Below, in pieces: positions 6,101 to 6,235 of a DNA stretch of 6,235 bases. The translations under genes were made by a program, and so were the position numbers. The stretch's first letter is position 1. The number at the start of each line of letters is the position of its first letter. Below the pieces are notes generated by a model that saw nothing but the letters and a program-made list of their open reading frames with translations, had not been told where the DNA came from and made no database searches. The DNA lies in the NCBI GenBank assembly GCA_946539945.1, contig CAMNHX010000107.1, positions 1 through 6,235 of the forward strand, in the 5' to 3' direction. Origin of the DNA: an uncultured Desulfobulbus sp. Its GTDB lineage: Bacteria; Desulfobacterota; Desulfobulbia; Desulfobulbales; Desulfobulbaceae.

Positions 6101-6235
6101 GCGCTGTTCTGCCATTGCCATCGGCAAGCTGCAGATCAGCCTTGGACTCAAGCAGAAGCTGCACTACCTCGGCATGACCGTACTCTGCAGCCCACATCAG
6201 CGCTGTTCTGCCGCTGTTGCGGACCGCATTCACAT
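3108..6235 (-). CDS. Giant ankyrin-repeat protein, C-terminal 1041 residues (N-terminus outside window)
   Basis: The frame is open from the right edge to a TGA at 3108-3110 and encodes about 30 consecutive ankyrin repeats, nearly all exactly 33 residues. The consensus is x-D-x-x-G-x-T-A-L-M-x-A-A-x-x-G-H-x-E-V-V-S-x-L-L-x-A-G-A-D-V-N-A. Each repeat forms a helix-turn-helix plus hairpin, and the stack makes a curved solenoid used for protein binding. The GTG at 6233 is an ordinary Val within a repeat (VNAVRNSGRTAL), so it is not the start. Two repeats carry insertions: repeat 13 (about 18 extra residues, 5045-4893) and repeat 14 (about 28 extra, 4892-4710). Repeat 19 (about 4313-4218) has lost the G-x-T-A-L motif. 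The protein ends with a basic tail, KLVPKPRS. No enzyme domain is visible. The missing N-terminus would show whether it is exported. The deacetylase gene follows on the same strand. The role is unknown; a scaffold, an inhibitor of a partner and a host-directed effector are all possible. Confidence 0.93.
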   Translation of the reverse strand, partial: VNAVRNSGRTALMWAAEYGHAEVVQLLLESKADLQLADGNGRTALHWAAEKGHAEVVQLLLETGADPQVADDNGRTALHWAATLGKADMAASLISFGADVNAGENDGTTALIGAVRNDKETLVSLLLNAAAEVNGQENDGRTALYWAVTRGKADMAALLISFGADVNARTRIGTTVLMQAVQTNNKELVSLLLQAGAEVNANSYTTPLINAARFGNPEVVSLLLQAGAEVNVSKGHTTALMQAAERGQLEVVSLLLQAGAEVDVPDNGGRTALLLAARSEYCKVVSALLQAGADVNVQDNTGWTALLWAASRGNAAMAASLIRQGADVKAREDKGRTALMVAAGNGHTSLVPVLLKAGAEVSAKTETGRTALMEAAEYGQAAFVRALIKVGADLNARDDEGRGALHLAAARGQAQVVSVLLEPRQVIDVSDRYAGFRLVRRALAINAQDATGRTALLYAVEKRCGTLENHSLTHYLTAVSDTLRPDAVKKRYAKVVSLLLNAGADAKVRNEEGRTALILAAESGQLEMVSALLAAGADVNGRDEEGWTALMHAVECGHLEVLSALLAAGADVNANNSGGATPLMLAAEYGHLEVLSALLAAGADVNGQDEAGTTALMLAAEYGHLEAVSALLVAGAVLASHMDREAAFMRAVASEEKELVSACLRAGVAVDTRIARGLTALMLVAGLGKVEMVSLLLGFGADVNVQDNDGETALMWAVQSDSEAVVSLLLNAGAELNAQDNDGETALMRVVRRDNVALASFLLNAGADANVQNDDGETALMRVVWHDNENLVSLLLNAGADANRQGYAGETALIRAVRSDSQAVASLLLKAGADANVQNDAGETALIWAVRNTNTALATLLLNAGADLNARDNEGKTALMWAARKNNTALASLLLNAGADVTMQDDVGWTALTWAVHEGDIDVVGVLLNAGTDMNMRDDEGATPLMWAARREGGFMMAIFLLEAGADANVQDNDGETALMWAVRWGHEKTARDLLAHGARVHMKNKDGQTGLNLAKAAGRSELVALLQQHSPLKLVPKPRS
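3525..4118 (-). repeat. Six closely related 99-bp repeats (ankyrin repeats 21-26)
   Basis: These six units share D/A-G-E/K-T-A-L-M/I at the front and S-L/F-L-L-N/K-A-G-A-D/E behind, more alike to each other than to repeats at the N-terminal side. Many carry GCATTCAGCAAGAGGCT or a close variant on the + strand. They form a subfamily that probably arose by local duplication. Confidence 0.7.
4314..4709 (-). repeat. Four very similar 99-bp repeats (ankyrin repeats 15-18)
   Basis: All share L-E-x-x-S-A-L-L-x-A-G-A. AAGGCGGAAA recurs at 4342, 4441 and 4540, exactly 99 bp apart. The stretches starting at 4342 and 4441 differ at only 2 of the first 49 bases, and those at 4441 and 4540 are identical for the first 27. 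Such identity at synonymous sites points to recent duplication or gene conversion. Confidence 0.8.
5631..6026 (-). repeat. 198-bp higher-order duplication (ankyrin repeats 3-4 and 5-6)
   Basis: Repeats 3 and 5 share G-K-A-D-M-A-A-x-L-I-S-F-G-A-D-V-N-A, and repeats 4 and 6 share G-T-T-x-L with K-E-x-L-V-S-L-L-L. On the + strand GCGCCAAAGCTGATGAG occurs at 5743 and 5941, exactly 198 bp apart. The unit duplicated here was a pair of repeats. Confidence 0.75.

Noticed and set aside
6231..6233. GTG at the right edge as the start of the ankyrin gene
   Set aside because: It is the Val of a D-V-N-A ankyrin hairpin, so the gene continues beyond the window.

Overview
The window is moderately GC-rich bacterial DNA with four protein-coding genes, two of them cut by the window edges. 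The organism is most likely an anaerobe, and a Desulfovibrio-type sulfate reducer is my best guess. This rests on the small rubredoxin, whose C-terminal half closely resembles Desulfovibrio rubredoxins from memory, and on the general gene style. It is an inference: there is no rRNA or other taxonomic marker here.

Layout, left to right. (1) On the + strand, positions 1-716 are the C-terminal part of a PstS-like phosphate-binding protein. (2) Also on the + strand, 913-1077 is a 54-residue rubredoxin with a strong ribosome binding site and a clear intrinsic terminator at 1131-1163. Its first metal-binding motif is shortened to Cys-x-Cys. (3) Between convergent genes, 1164-1400 is non-coding. It holds a 138-bp element at 1249-1386 with perfect 13-bp terminal inverted repeats. 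(4) On the - strand, 2705-1401 is a 434-residue histone-deacetylase-family hydrolase with an intact zinc site and an unusual six-cysteine C-terminal tail. (5) Positions 2706-3107 are non-coding and repeat-rich. They hold a longer relative of the 1249-1386 element, interrupted by a head-to-tail array of 21-22 bp units. (6) On the - strand, 6235-3108 is the C-terminal 1041 residues of a giant ankyrin-repeat protein. About 30 repeats fill it almost completely, and its N-terminus lies beyond the window.

The rubredoxin (electron transfer) and the PstS-like protein (phosphate capture) look like ordinary housekeeping genes. The deacetylase and the ankyrin gene point the same way 402 bp apart and could share a transcript, but the repeat-filled gap argues against tight coupling. 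The most notable signals are the ankyrin gene, which shows recent 99-bp and 198-bp internal duplications, and the pair of related intergenic elements flanking the deacetylase gene. One of the pair appears to be a compact form and the other a form expanded by tandem repeats. I did not find a CRISPR array, tRNA, rRNA, transposase or phage gene.
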